From: Mesostigma viride
Lineage: Eukaryota; Streptophyta; Mesostigmatophyceae; Mesostigmatales; Mesostigmataceae
DNA length: 64,000 nt
Assembly: GCA_009746045.1 (NCBI GenBank)
Contig: RPFO01000406.1
Coordinates: 2,948,872 to 3,012,871, forward strand
Direction of reading: 5' to 3'
In this document: positions 36,221 to 47,882 of the stretch, in pieces
How positions within the stretch are numbered: position 1 is the stretch's first letter
Layout of the letters: every line of letters begins with the position of its first letter
Notes under the pieces: generated by a model
Seen by the model: only the letters and a program-made list of their open reading frames with translations
Database searches by the model: none
What the model was told of the DNA's origin: nothing
Translations under genes and position numbers: made by a program

Positions 36221-38866
36221 GCATCTTCCGTGTGGGGCGGCGCATCGCCTGGTGGCAGCGAGGGCAATCGCGATTCCGTGGGTTCAAGCGTTTGGGACAA
36301 CCTTGACCTTGGGAGCGATAGGATGGTACGTGTCGAGTCTTGCGTGCGGTTGCGTGTTTCCTTCATGCTTTATGAACCTGATATTGCATGCATATCAGAC
36401 AACTTAGCCATCTCGCCGATGTGCCATTTTTGCGTGTCGCCCTCACATGGCTTTCCGCAGGTCGACGCGCGCAGCGATGTCGCGTCGTCTCAGGTCAGCT
36501 GGGGGTCGCAATTATCGATCGGCGCGCCGGTGCTCGACATGTCTCACCTAGTCGAGTTAAAGAAGAACCTACGCGATCTGGACGCGGAAATGCGGGCGAG
36601 AGGCCTGGCAGAGTCCGCGGCCAAAAGTGCGGCGGCAGCGGTTCCGGCGACACCGGTCGCCACGCAAGATGATTCGCGGACAAGGGGCGACCAACAAACG
36701 GCGACTGGCGCGCCACGGGACGTTGCAGCTGCATCGCGTCCGAACAGCTCGCGGCAAACAACCGGTGCACGGACCACGTCTGCCGCGCGGCCTGGCGATG
36801 ATGGCGCAGCGAGTTCGTGCGGGTGCAAGGACTGCGCCATTTTTGAGGACCTGGTGGGTGCGTGCGGCGATTTGCTGCTGCCTGTAGGCCGCCAAGTCAC
36901 GTTCACGTGGGCGCGCAATAGCTGCCACTACGACGCTGCCCTTGAGTTTTTGTACGTGCTATTGCTTGCAACGCAAACTGCCACGCGCTCCGGGCTGCGT
37001 TCTTTGCTGTCGCGTCCGGCGGGTGTTGCCCACGGTGCGGCATGCAAAATCGGGGTCGAGCTGTTCAACGCGATGGCCGCCGCCGCGCGCGAGGACGGCA
37101 TTGGGATGACGGCGGCGAGGGAGAAACTGCGCAAGCTCCTTGATCCAACGATGGCTCGTCAAGCGGGGTCCATGCAATGCGCCCTAGAGGACGTGGAGCA
37201 CATGATGGGGTACGTGTCTCGAGGCCATCCACGGCTTGGGGAGCGTTCGTGCCATGTCCCACCGTTCTTTGACTTTGGCGCCGTTACGCTGCCATTGATG
37301 CTTTATGACCGCGACGATCACACAACCTTGGCTGCGCATATGGCATCTGCGTACCAGGAGTTTAAGGTTGTAAGGTGCCCTGAGGTTGATTGCACTGCCA
37401 GGTCCAACTGCAAACAAAAGGTGTATCTTCCGGAAGTGCCCCCGTTCCTTGCATTCGGTGGCATTTGGCAGATGCATTTGGATCGGGGGCGCAACGCATC
37501 GCCAGGGTTGCCAGAATCTCTACAAATGGTCGTCTCGGTCGGCGACGCGCGTGAACAGGTTCGCGTGAATGCGTGGCTCAGCGGGGTGTTGCGTAGGTCC
37601 GGCGGGGCCCATTTTCAACTGCTACGTCGGGCCGGCGTGGATACCCCGTGGGCACTGGTGGACGGCAACAAGCGCAATGACTGCGTCTTGCCTTGTTCTG
37701 CAAAAGACATGCAGCACTTGGCGTGGGACACCATTGCGTGCTGTTACGTTGTATCCGCAGTTCCGAGGTCATCACATGACTCACGCCAGGCCGCGCAAGC
37801 GGTGGGTGACGACCACGTGCACGATACAGATGATTTTTGCGTTCCTAACCCACCCGCGTCATGGGTGTACACTCCAGCGCGGGCCGAGTCAACTCCAAGT
37901 ACGGCCCATTGCAACGACTTCTCAGGCTTAGTAGGACGCTTTCGCTCAGGGCCGTTGCCCATGCGACGTCTTCTCATGGCTGATTGGGTCGGAAATAGTT
38001 GCCATGTCGATGCCGCATGGCATCTTTTCTATGATAGCGTGGCCTTAACACTTCTAGTTGGCACGCTTGTGTTATTAGATGTACTGCAGTGCAATCGCCT
38101 GAATGACAGGCATAGAGCCTCGTGTGCCATCGGTGTGCGCATGGTTGAGTACATCCATGCGCATGCTTTTGGCAATGTTTCTGACATGAACGCTGCGAGG
38201 CGCCTCTTACGTACACCATTAGATGCCACGGCAGACCGCGCTAACCATGCGGTTGGAGACGCGCGCCATAACCTATACCATTTCATGCAGCGATTCAAGT
38301 ATGCGCGATTGCGCCAAGGCGATTTCATGTGCCGCCAACCTTTTGGTACTGACGGAGAATTAGTGCACCCAATATCCATAGCGTTGGAATTGGGTGAAAA
38401 CATAGATATCAAAGAACGCATGATCATAGCCTGTACACGCCGGCCCGACCACGCCCCTTGTCCATATAACTGTGGCTGCGTCGGTTGCACACCTTTGCGT
38501 TACTTTGATCACGTGCCCCGTGTGCTGGTGTTTGGGAATGTACATGGCAATACGGTCGCTTTGCCTGTTCGTAATTACGCCGGTGAAGGGCTACCGACCA
38601 CCTTCCGGATGTCCATCTGGGTGGGTCGCGCTTGCCGGCCGGTCGCAATCGTAGCACACTTGTACGGGGTTCTTGAGTATCGTCCCAACCACTTTGTGTA
38701 TCTCCGTAGGTTTAATGGTGATGATGATTGGGAGGAGGTTGACCCCTACAAGGCGCACGCCCACCCCAACCATCCCAAACAATATCCATATGGTGGGAGA
38801 ATGGACCTCGTGAGCTTGGCAAAGAGCACAGTGGCATGCTTGTACCGCGTGACCATTGATGAGTGA
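36221..38866 (+). CDS. Helitron RepHel C-terminal extension: two tandem USP-like cysteine peptidase modules
   Basis: Exons 7-8: 36221-36325 and 36461-38866. Both joins are phase 0, so they continue the helicase frame; stop at 38866. After an Ala/Thr-rich linker, module 1 has a Cys box NSCHYDAA (Cys codon 36923), a His box AHFQLLRR (His 37610) and Asp in LVDGN (37661). Module 2 has NSCHVDAA (Cys 38000), NHFVYLRR (His 38690) and Asp in EEVDP (38741). Cys-His spacing is 229 and 230 codons, and His-Asp is 17 codons in both. Cys-rich clusters before each His box (CPEVDC; CPYNCGCVGC) suggest zinc binding. The Cys/His/Asp order resembles C19 ubiquitin-specific proteases. A separate gene is possible, since the frame is also open through both short introns. 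Confidence 0.75.
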   Translation, partial: ASSVWGGASPGGSEGNRDSVGSSVWDNLDLGSDRMVRVESCVRLRVSFMLYEPDIACISDNLAISPMCHFCVSPSHGFPQVDARSDVASSQVSWGSQLSIGAPVLDMSHLVELKKNLRDLDAEMRARGLAESAAKSAAAAVPATPVATQDDSRTRGDQQTATGAPRDVAAASRPNSSRQTTGARTTSAARPGDDGAASSCGCKDCAIFEDLVGACGDLLLPVGRQVTFTWARNSCHYDAALEFLYVLLLATQTATRSGLRSLLSRPAGVAHGAACKIGVELFNAMAAAAREDGIGMTAAREKLRKLLDPTMARQAGSMQCALEDVEHMMGYVSRGHPRLGERSCHVPPFFDFGAVTLPLMLYDRDDHTTLAAHMASAYQEFKVVRCPEVDCTARSNCKQKVYLPEVPPFLAFGGIWQMHLDRGRNASPGLPESLQMVVSVGDAREQVRVNAWLSGVLRRSGGAHFQLLRRAGVDTPWALVDGNKRNDCVLPCSAKDMQHLAWDTIACCYVVSAVPRSSHDSRQAAQAVGDDHVHDTDDFCVPNPPASWVYTPARAESTPSTAHCNDFSGLVGRFRSGPLPMRRLLMADWVGNSCHVDAAWHLFYDSVALTLLVGTLVLLDVLQCNRLNDRHRASCAIGVRMVEYIHAHAFGNVSDMNAARRLLRTPLDATADRANHAVGDARHNLYHFMQRFKYARLRQGDFMCRQPFGTDGELVHPISIALELGENIDIKERMIIACTRRPDHAPCPYNCGCVGCTPLRYFDHVPRVLVFGNVHGNTVALPVRNYAGEGLPTTFRMSIWVGRACRPVAIVAHLYGVLEYRPNHFVYLRRFNGDDDWEEVDPYKAHAHPNHPKQYPYGGRMDLVSLAKSTVACLYRVTIDE

Positions 38867-39454
38867 TACTTGTATATATTTATATTTATATTTATACTGT
38901 ATATATATTCATTGATTTTTTATGTATATAATATTCATTGATTTTGATGTATATATATTTAATTGTATTTATAATGTATATATTTTTTATTTTTTATATG
39001 TGTGATTGTATATTAATTAATTATAATGCCTCATTGTGTACTATTTCTAATGCTTGTATATATGATTGTATATTTTTCAAGGAGACAACATATGATTTAA
39101 TAAGGACATCCTCCCATTAATTAATTAATTAATTTAACTCGTGTTTCAATTGGGGTGGCATAGAGCATAACAATACATCATTAATGTAACAATGGTCTGC
39201 TAAATGCCAATGTACGCATTCAATCATTTATTCATTAACCCATTAATAGACACGTGACAGCGACTGCAAAGCAAAAGCAAAAAAAGTCTATGCGAGCTAC
39301 ATAGCAAGGAGAGGTGAGACACCCATTCCTCTCATATGGCCAACAAGGCAGGCTACAGGTGCAGCCAAAAACAACTCACAAGGCAATGGAGCATCCATTA
39401 TGGATGCAAAAGACCTAACTGTAGTGCACGCGTCGGGGTGCCTGCGATGCTAAA
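38867..39454. other. AT-rich spacer between convergent Helitron genes
   Basis: After the RepHel stop the sequence is a run of TATATATTTATATTTATATT and (ATTA)n-like DNA (38869-39140). It probably holds the 3' ends of both convergent genes. No gene, hairpin-CTRR end or other feature was identified. Confidence 0.5.
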
Positions 39455-40943
39455 TCAAACAGAGGACCAATCAAAATCATCCCACTTGATGTCCTGGGCC
39501 TGCTTGTCGAGATCAGGGAAGAAGTAGTCCTTCGCGACCAGGAGGTACTGGGGCCCTTCCTTGGACCCGGGGGCGGCGGACGCGAACTGCGCCGGGCGGA
39601 CACGCAGGTGGAGGTTCGTCCATCGGTTGGACGAAAAGAAGTTTTCCCACAGCTGGGCGCGCTCCTTCGGGTCCATGTCAAGCCACTCGGTTGGCGTGAC
39701 GGGCGGGTCGCGAAGCATGGACGACACTCCGTCCGTGAACAGGGACACCTTGATGAAGTGGTTGGGATCTCGAATGTAGCATCCCCCGTGGAAAAACGGG
39801 CTGCCCTTCTGGTGTACCCCGGGGTGGTCAGTGCACACCCCGTCGACGAGGGCCTTGCGACACGTGCGGTTTGACGACCGCGCCTTTTGCACACAGCCAT
39901 AGTAAATGCACCGCTTTGGGTCATTATAGTGCTCGGCGGGGGTGAGCTGAGCCTCGCACGTCGCAGAAAAGGAGCCCGCTTTGAGGTCGCTCCACGCCTT
40001 GGCGCTGATGTCCACCAACGACATGACCGGAGATTCGTCGACGATGGCGATTCCTTTGTACTTGTCATCTTTGAGGGCATCGGCCTTCAAAGTTGCTGCG
40101 TCGCCGCCCACCACGTCGCTGGTGGTGACGTAAGCGGTGTTTCCCGCAGCCAGGGTCACATTCCCCTGGTAATACCCGAGCTTGGCGCCTTTGATGGCGA
40201 TGACCAGCGTGGCGCCTGCGTGCGCGTTGTCGACCACCGCCTGTTGGGCGTCGTCGAACAGAATGACCGAAATGGTGGCGGCCGTCGCAGCCGTGGAAGA
40301 GTCCGCAAGGATGATGCGTGTCCGCGACGTCTTGGCCGATGCCTTCGGTCGGTAAATGGCGTTCACCAGACCAAAGACATCCACGGAGGCCTTAACGTGG
40401 CCATTGGCGACCGGGATCTTCTTTTCCAGCGCTTTGAACGGCGTGAAGTCGAACGGCATCGTGAAGTTGCCTCCATCGATGGGCGTGTCAACCAGACGCA
40501 TGTTGTTGCCATTCCGCAAGTGGAGTGTAAACCTGCGCCCAAGAACAACAATGCACACAATAACGAGAATAAGTTAGTCAAGAAGGCAAAGAAATAGATA
40601 TATGTTGGTCGTCTCCTTGAGATAGTGATGCACAAGCTGTATATGAAGAACAAGGAATGCGATTTGGGATTGCTACCTACCCAGAAGCACTCCAAGTACA
40701 TGGTGTCCGCGTGTTGGTCACAAACTGAGCATGCTGGCCCACGGGGAAGGTCTCCTTGCCAACGTCCAGCCCGTTCTGGCGACGAAAGTCATCCACGTTG
40801 GCAATGACGGTGTGGGCCTTCCCGTTTTTGTCCACAACGATGATGTGGTATGCGTGCAAGTTGCGGCCTGAGGGGGGAGTATACATGCCGACGTGCATGA
40901 TCTTGCCAGCGAGGCGGTAGATCTGCGATGCCGGTGTCGCCAT
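39455..40943 (-). CDS. Helitron-associated RPA70-like single-strand DNA-binding protein
   Basis: Two coding exons on the minus strand: 40943-40681 and 40532-39455. The GT-AG intron is in phase 2 on both sides, giving 446 residues. The N-terminal part (QIYRLAGKIMHVGMY..HIIVVDKNG) and the middle (TISVILFDDAQQAV..GAKLGYYQGN) look like OB folds of the large replication protein A subunit. The Cys cluster RCIYYGC..NRTC..GVC fits the DBD-C zinc site. RPA-like genes are known cargo of plant and algal Helitrons, where they are thought to protect single-stranded intermediates. The gene faces RepHel tail to tail, 588 bp away. A CACAG acceptor five bases before the ATG suggests a noncoding 5' exon. Confidence 0.8.
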
Positions 40944-41099
40944 GGGACCTGTGAAACAAGAATATTGATGCAACCAAAACAAACACAACAAAAGGCAAAC
41001 AAGTTAGTTAAGCACACATCAAAATGCAAAATGTAAAAGCGGATGATGTAGGAAATACACCTGTCCACCGGCCTACAAATGGAATATGAATAAGGCATG

Positions 41100-41220
41100 C
41101 GACTTGGAAGTAATACCTTGGGGTACTTGGAATCGGGGTGGAGGTGGTGATTGTTGGTGGGGTACTTGGAATCGGTTGTTGTTGGTGGGGTGCTTGGAAT
41201 GCGGGTACTTGGAATGAAAA
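41100..41220. repeat. GGGTACTTGGAAT short tandem repeat
   Basis: Four imperfect copies of GGGTACTTGGAATCGG or a close variant, within 120 bp. They lie just upstream of the RPA-like gene on its strand and so could be promoter or 5' leader. Confidence 0.6.
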
Positions 41221-41608
41221 GTTGGGCTGCTTTTATAGTTTGTTGAAGAATCTAAGATTCGAGGGTCAGTTTCACACGCAAACACACGAGCTCCAAGTGG
41301 CAATCGCACACTTGTCCGTGTTTGGGAATGTAGACCCAAAATGTTTAGCAAGTGCCACTTGGCGAAGACAATCGAATATATATTAGCAACATTCATGGTT
41401 TGCCATCTGGCGCGCAGTCTGGGAAGATCCCTACAAATCATACGTCATGCTGAAGTTATTTCCCTGCACGTGGTTTATGGGCAGCCGCCACGTGCATTTC
41501 AGAGCACGGAATCTGTCAACAAACCGTCCGGCACAATGAATATGCATGGAATCGTGTCGTAATCACAGGCTGTGGCCGGCCGGACAGGTTCGGGTGAAGT
41601 TATTCCCC

Positions 41609-41682
41609 TGCACGTGGCGGCTGCCCATGGACCAACCTACGACGATCGTCGTAGGTTGGTATATGGGCAGCCGCCACGTGCA
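41609..41682. repeat. 74-bp near-perfect palindrome
   Basis: The core, 41631-41660, is a perfect 30-bp palindrome centred on ACGACGATCGTCGT. It is flanked by inverted arms TGCACGTGGCGGCTGCCCAT (from 41609) and their complement ending at 41682. It sits about 30 bp before the 737-bp tandem array. It could extrude as a cruciform or mark an excision or foldback scar. Confidence 0.9.
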
Positions 41683-41709
41683 TTTCAGTGCACGGAATCT
41701 GTCAACAAA

Positions 41710-44700
41710 CCGTCCGGCACCATGAGTTTGCATGGAATCGTGGCGTAATCCAGGGGATCACAGGCTGTGGCCGGCCGTACAGGTTCGGCTGTCTTGCTAG
41801 TGGGCGGGCTGTGTAAGCGGGAGTGTACGGCTGTGCTGGTACTCGCCGTTGAGGCACAAAAAGCCGTTGAGGCACAGAATCTGCCAAGTAGCGGGGGTTC
41901 GGGGGCGGAGCCCCCGATCTTGTTGCCCTTTATACTACGATTATGGTCCGCCAATTGTTCCGCAAACTCTTCCGGCAAACGTTGTCCGTACCCTAGTAGC
42001 GCAAAAATCCGAACGCACAATTTGTTTCCACAAAATCTTTCAGCAGATCGCGTCCGTAGGCTTTCTAGCGGCCTGTCACCGCGTAGCGTCCGGCACCCAA
42101 ACTCTTCTAAGACGGGAACTCAAACAAATACCCCGTGACGACAGTAGTAGTCAGTAAAACAGACTAAAACGGCCGTTACCTGCGCGTAACGGTCCAGAAC
42201 TCCGAGTTTCTAAGCTCCGTAGCTATCGACGACGATGCGTGCCAAGTTCAGCTTGAAATTGGCCTAGGCGTTTGGGCCGGACGAGGGAAATTGGCGAGGA
42301 AAACGGCGAGGAGAGGACCGATTCAAGTGGTATTTGGCGGTTGCTGGCAAAAAGTGAGGAATCTGACGGACGGACCTGACGTGCTGACATACCAGGTTTA
42401 GTTGCGGTTCGGTTCAGCCACCGGCTTCCCAAAATAGGCCAGCAACCCGTCCGGCACCATGAGTTTGCATGGAATCGTGGCGTAATCCATGGAATCACAG
42501 GCTGTGGCCGGCCGTACAGGTTCGGCTGTCTTGCTAGTGGGCGGGCTGTGTAAGCGGGAGTGTACGGCTGTGCTGGTACTCGCCGTTGAGGCACAAAAAG
42601 CCGTTGAGGCACAGAATCTGCCAAGTAGCGGGGGTTCGGGGGCGGAGCCCCCGATCTTGTTGCCCTTATATACTACTTTTAGGTCGGCCCAATTGTTCCG
42701 CAAACTCTTCCGGCAAACGTTGTCCGTACACGAGTAGCGCAAAAATCCGAACGCACAATTTGTTTCCACAAAATCTTTCAGCAGATCGCGTCCGTAGGCT
42801 TTCTAGCGGCCTGTCACCGCGTAGCGTCCGGCACCCAAACTCTTCTAAGACGGGAACTCAAACAAATACCCCGTGACGACAGTAGTAGTCAGTAAAACAG
42901 ACTAAAACGGCCGTTACCTGCGCGTAACGGTCCAGAACTCCGAGTTTCTAAGCTCCGTAGCTATCGACGACGATGCGTGCCAAGTTCAGCTTGAAATTGG
43001 CCTAGGCGTTTGGGCCGGACGAGGGAAATTGGCGAGGAAAACGGCGAGGAGAGGACCGATTCAAGTGGTATTTGGCGGTTGCTGGCAAAAAGTGAGGAAT
43101 CTGACGGACGGACCTGACGTGCTGACATACCAGGTTTAGTTGCGGTTCGGTTCAGCCACCGGCTTCCCAAAATAGGCCAGCAACCCGTCCGGCACCATGA
43201 GTTTGCATGGAATCGTGGCGTAATCCATGGAATCACAGGCTGTGGCCGGCCGTACAGGTTCGGCTGTCTTGCTAGTGGGCGGGCTGTGTAAGCGGGAGTG
43301 TACGGCTGTGCTGGTACTCGCCGTTGAGGCACAAAAAGCCGTTGAGGCACAGAATCTGCCAAGTAGCGGGGGTTCGGGGGCGGAGCCCCCGATCTTGTTG
43401 CCCTTATATACTACTTTTAGGTCGGCCAATTGTTCCGCAAACTCTTCCGGCAAACGTTGTCCGTACACGAGTAGCGCAAAAATCCGAACGCACAATTTGT
43501 TTCCACAAAATCTTTCAGCAGATCGCGTCCGTAGGCTTTCTAGCGGCCTGTCACCGCGTAGCGTCCGGCACCCAAACTCTTCTAAGACGGGAACTCAAAC
43601 AAATACCCCGTGACGACAGTAGTAGTCAGTAAAACAGACTAAAACGGCCGTTACCTGCGCGTAACGGTCCAGAACTCCGAGTTTCTAAGCTCCGTAGCTA
43701 TCGACGACGATGCGTGCCAAGTTCAGCTTGAAATTGGCCTAGGCGTTTGGGCCGGACGAGGGAAATTGGCGAGGAAAACGGCGAGGAGAGGACCGATTCA
43801 AGTGGTATTTGGCGGTTGCTGGCAAAAAGTGAGGAATCTGACGGACGGACCTGACGTGCTGACATACCAGGTTTAGTTGCGGTTCGGTTCAGCCACCGGC
43901 TTCCCAAAATAGGCCAGCAACCCGTCCGGCACCATGAGTTTGCATGGAATCGTGGCGTAATCCATGGAATCACAGGCTGTGGCCGGCCGTACAGGTTCGG
44001 CTGTCTTGCTAGTGGGCGGGCTGTGTAAGCGGGAGTGTACGGCTGTGCTGGTACTCGCCGTTGAGGCACAAAAAGCCGTTGAGGCACAGAATCTGCCAAG
44101 TAGCGGGGGTTCGGGGGCGGAGCCCCCGATCTTGTTGCCCTTTATACTACGATTATGGTCCGCCAATTGTTCCGCAAACTCTTCCGGCAAACGTTGTCCG
44201 TACCGAGTAGCGCAAAAATCCGAACGCACAATTTGTTTCCACAAAATCTTTCAGCAGATCGCGTCCGTAGGCTTTCTAGCGGCCTGTCACCGCGTAGCGT
44301 CCGGCACCCAAACTCTTCTAAGACGGGAACTCAAACAAATACCCCGTGACGACAGTAGTAGTCAGTAAAACAGACTAAAACGGCCGTTACCTGCGCGTAA
44401 CGGTCCAGAACTCCGAGTTTCTAAGCTCCGTAGCTATCGACGACGATGCGTGCCAAGTTCAGCTTGAAATTGGCCTAGGCGTTTGGGCCGGACGAGGGAA
44501 ATTGGCGAGGAAAACGGCGAGGAGAGGACCGATTCAAGTGGTATTTGGCGGTTGCTGGCAAAAAGTGAGGAATCTGACGGACGGACCTGACGTGCTGACA
44601 TACCAGGTTTAGTTGCGGTTCGGTTCAGCCACCGGCTTCCCAAAATAGGCCAGCAACCCGTCCGGCACCATGAGTTTGCATGGAATCGTGGCGTAATCCA

Positions 44701-47066
44701 TGGAATCACAGGCTGTGGCCGGCCGTACAGGTTCGGCTGTCTTGCTAGTGGGCGGGCTGTGTAAGCGGGAGTGTACGGCTGTGCTGGTACTCGCCGTTGA
44801 GGCACAAAAAGCCGTTGAGGCACAGAATCTGCCAAGTAGCGGGGGTTCGGGGGCGGAGCCCCCGATCTTGTTGCCCTTATATACTACTTTTAGGTCGGCC
44901 CAATTGTTCCGCAAACTCTTCCGGCAAACGTTGTCCGTACCGAGTAGCGCAAAAATCCGAACGCACAATTTGTTTCCACAAAATCTTTCAGCAGATCGCG
45001 TCCGTAGGCTTTCTAGCGGCCTGTCACCGCGTAGCGTCCGGCACCCAAACTCTTCTAAGACGGGAACTCAAACAAATACCCCGTGACGACAGTAGTAGTC
45101 AGTAAAACAGACTAAAACGGCCGTTACCTGCGCGTAACGGTCCAGAACTCCGAGTTTCTAAGCTCCGTAGCTATCGACGACGATGCGTGCCAAGTTCAGC
45201 TTGAAATTGGCCTAGGCGTTTGGGCCGGACGAGGGAAATTGGCGAGGAAAACGGCGAGGAGAGGACCGATTCAAGTGGTATTTGGCGGTTGCTGGCAAAA
45301 AGTGAGGAATCTGACGGACGGACCTGACGTGCTGACATACCAGGTTTAGTTGCGGTTCGGTTCAGCCACCGGCTTCCCAAAATAGGCCAGCAACCCGTCC
45401 GGCACCATGAGTTTGCATGGAATCGTGGCGTAATCCATGGAATCACAGGCTGTGGCCGGCCGTACAGGTTCGGCTGTCTTGCTAGTGGGCGGGCTGTGTA
45501 AGCGGGAGTGTACGGCTGTGCTGGTACTCGCCGTTGAGGCACAAAAAGCCGTTGAGGCACAGAATCTGCCAAGTAGCGGGGGTTCGGGGGCGGAGCCCCC
45601 GATCTTGTTGCCCTTTATACTACGATTATGGTCCGCCAATTGTTCCGCAAACTCTTCCGGCAAACGTTGTCCGTACACGAGTAGCGCAAAAATCCGAACG
45701 CACAATTTGTTTCCACAAAATCTTTCAGCAGATCGCGTCCGTAGGCTTTCTAGCGGCCTGTCACCGCGTAGCGTCCGGCACCCAAACTCTTCTAAGACGG
45801 GAACTCAAACAAATACCCCGTGACGACAGTAGTAGTCAGTAAAACAGACTAAAACGGCCGTTACCTGCGCGTAACGGTCCAGAACTCCGAGTTTCTAAGC
45901 TCCGTAGCTATCGACGACGATGCGTGCCAAGTTCAGCTTGAAATTGGCCTAGGCGTTTGGGCCGGACGAGGGAAATTGGCGAGGAAAACGGCGAGGAGAG
46001 GACCGATTCAAGTGGTATTTGGCGGTTGCTGGCAAAAAGTGAGGAATCTGACGGACGGACCTGACGTGCTGACATACCAGGTTTAGTTGCGGTTCGGTTC
46101 AGCCACCGGCTTCCCAAAATAGGCCAGCAACCCGTCCGGCACCATGAGTTTGCATGGAATCGTGGCGTAATCCATGGAATCACAGGCTGTGGCCGGCCGT
46201 ACAGGTTCGGCTGTCTTGCTAGTGGGCGGGCTGTGTAAGCGGGAGTGTACGGCTGTGCTGGTACTCGCCGTTGAGGCACAAAAAGCCGTTGAGGCACAGA
46301 ATCTGCCAAGTAGCGGGGGTTCGGGGGCGGACCCTTATATACTACTTTTAGGTCGGCCCAATTGTTCCGCAAACTCTTCCGGCAAACGTTGTCCGTACAC
46401 GAGTAGCGCAAAAATCCGAACGCACAATTTGTTTCCACAAAATCTTTACGCAGATCGCGTCCGTAGGCTTTCTAGCGGCCTGTCACCGCGTAGCGTCCGG
46501 CACCCAAACTCTTCTAAGACGGGAACTCAAACAAATACCCCGTGACGACAGTAGTAGTCAGTAAAACAGACTAAAACGGCCGTTACCTGCGCGTAACGGT
46601 CCAGAACTCCGAGTTTCTAAGCTCCGTAGCTATCGACGACGATGCGTGCCAAGTTCAGCTTGAAATTGGCCTAGGCGTTTGGGCCGGACGAGGGAAATTG
46701 GCGAGGAAAACGGCGAGGAGAGGACCGATTCAAGTGGTATTTGGCGGTTGCTGGCAAAAAGTGAGGAATCTGACGGACGGACCTGACGTGCTGACATACC
46801 AGGTTTAGTTGCGGTTCGGTTCAGCCACCGGCTTCCCAAAATAGGCCAGCAACCCGTCCGGCACCATGAGTTTGCATGGAATCGTGGCGTAATCCATGGA
46901 ATCACAGGCTGTGGCCGGCCGTACAGGTTCGGCTGTCTTGCTAGTGGGCGGGCTGTGTAAGCGGGAGTGTACGGCTGTGCTGGTACTCGCCGTTGAGGCA
47001 CAAAAAGCCGTTGAGGCACAGAATCTGCCAAGTAGCGGGGGTTCGGGGGCGGAGCCCCCGATCTTG
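41710..47066. repeat. 737-bp tandem repeat array, about 7.3 copies
   Basis: Copy starts (CCGTCCGGCACCATG) are at 41710, 42447, 43184, 43921, 44657, 45394 and 46131, with a final partial copy to 47066. Copies are nearly identical apart from two interspersed variants after the GGGGGCGGAGCCCCCG hairpin, small differences at GTCCGTACACGAG, and a 15-bp deletion in copy 7. A 133-codon minus frame and a 128-codon plus frame recur in every copy, but both strands are equally open and no family is recognised. I treat the array as noncoding satellite DNA. Confidence 0.95.
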
Positions 47067-47139
47067 TACCTCTTAACCTACCGATATTCCGCTATTGGTT
47101 AATAAAAAATACCCATTTACCCGGAAAATATTTATATTT

Positions 47140-47290
47140 CAGGGAGGGGGGGGGGGGGTCTGCATCCAAAACCCCCTAACCCCCCCCCCCCATTTTCTTG
47201 GGGGGGGGGGGGGGGGTCCAACCCCTTACCCCCCGCCCCCCCAGTTTTGGGGGTGGGGGGGTGGGGGGGGGCTACCCCCCCCCCCCTGTA
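47140..47290. repeat. G-run and C-run low-complexity tract
   Basis: Alternating runs of 8-16 G or C with short spacers (TCTGCATCC, ATTTTCTT, TCCAACCCC). It could form hairpins or G-quadruplexes on either strand and is a likely site of sequencing error. Confidence 0.9.
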
Positions 47291-47882
47291 TACACTAGCT
47301 CCGGGAGTGTCGCGGACAGCCAGCTACTATGCTGGAGTGACTTACGACGTGCGTTGCCAGGCCAGCTGGTCATATATTGCGGGAAGCCTATGACGGCTGC
47401 ACGCACCTTGCGTGTACAATTGTAGGTGTGAGGAAGACGCCGGGGTTTTACTTACAGCCCGCGTGGAGTCTTGGCGCAGGGGCTGCAGGCCGCAAACGCG
47501 CCACAGCTGCAACGTCTAGCCAGTAGCGCATTGCCGGGCCGGCGAGGCGCCGGCTACTTGGTTTCTTGAGGGGCCCTCTTCTATCAAGTTCCTTTAACTC
47601 GCGGGATTTGCTGCCTATAAGCTAAATTGCTGCTCTAGATAGCAGTAGTCACAAGCAGTAAGTAGTCACTATTACTAGTAGCTCCAAGGCAGCCATACGC
47701 AATATAGGTAATGGGTTCATGCTCCCCGTAGTGCTGCAACTAAGGGGCTTACTGTCTCTTGTGCGCTTGATCTGACATCACTGCTGTTGGATCTTGAAAG
47801 ACGTTGCCAACAGCATCATAAGTAGCCAGTGCACAACGGTGCAGACTTCCCAGCGCCAGCACACCGCACTCCAGCGTGCACT
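47291..47882. other. Upstream region of the secreted-protein gene
   Basis: About 590 bp between the G/C tract and the chosen ATG. No coding frame, TATA box or repeat could be supported. It must hold the promoter and 5' leader if the model for the downstream gene is right. Confidence 0.4.

Noticed and set aside
38867-41700. Helitron 3' terminus (hairpin followed by CTRR)
   Set aside because: Several CTAG/CTAA sites and the 41609-41682 palindrome were considered, but none combines a short GC-rich hairpin 10-12 bases before CTRR and a host A-T junction clearly enough to assign.
42223-47031. 133-codon minus frame and 128-codon plus frame present in each 737-bp unit
   Set aside because: Both strands overlap and are equally open. 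Near-identity of copies explains the apparent conservation, and no family or start-site context was recognised.
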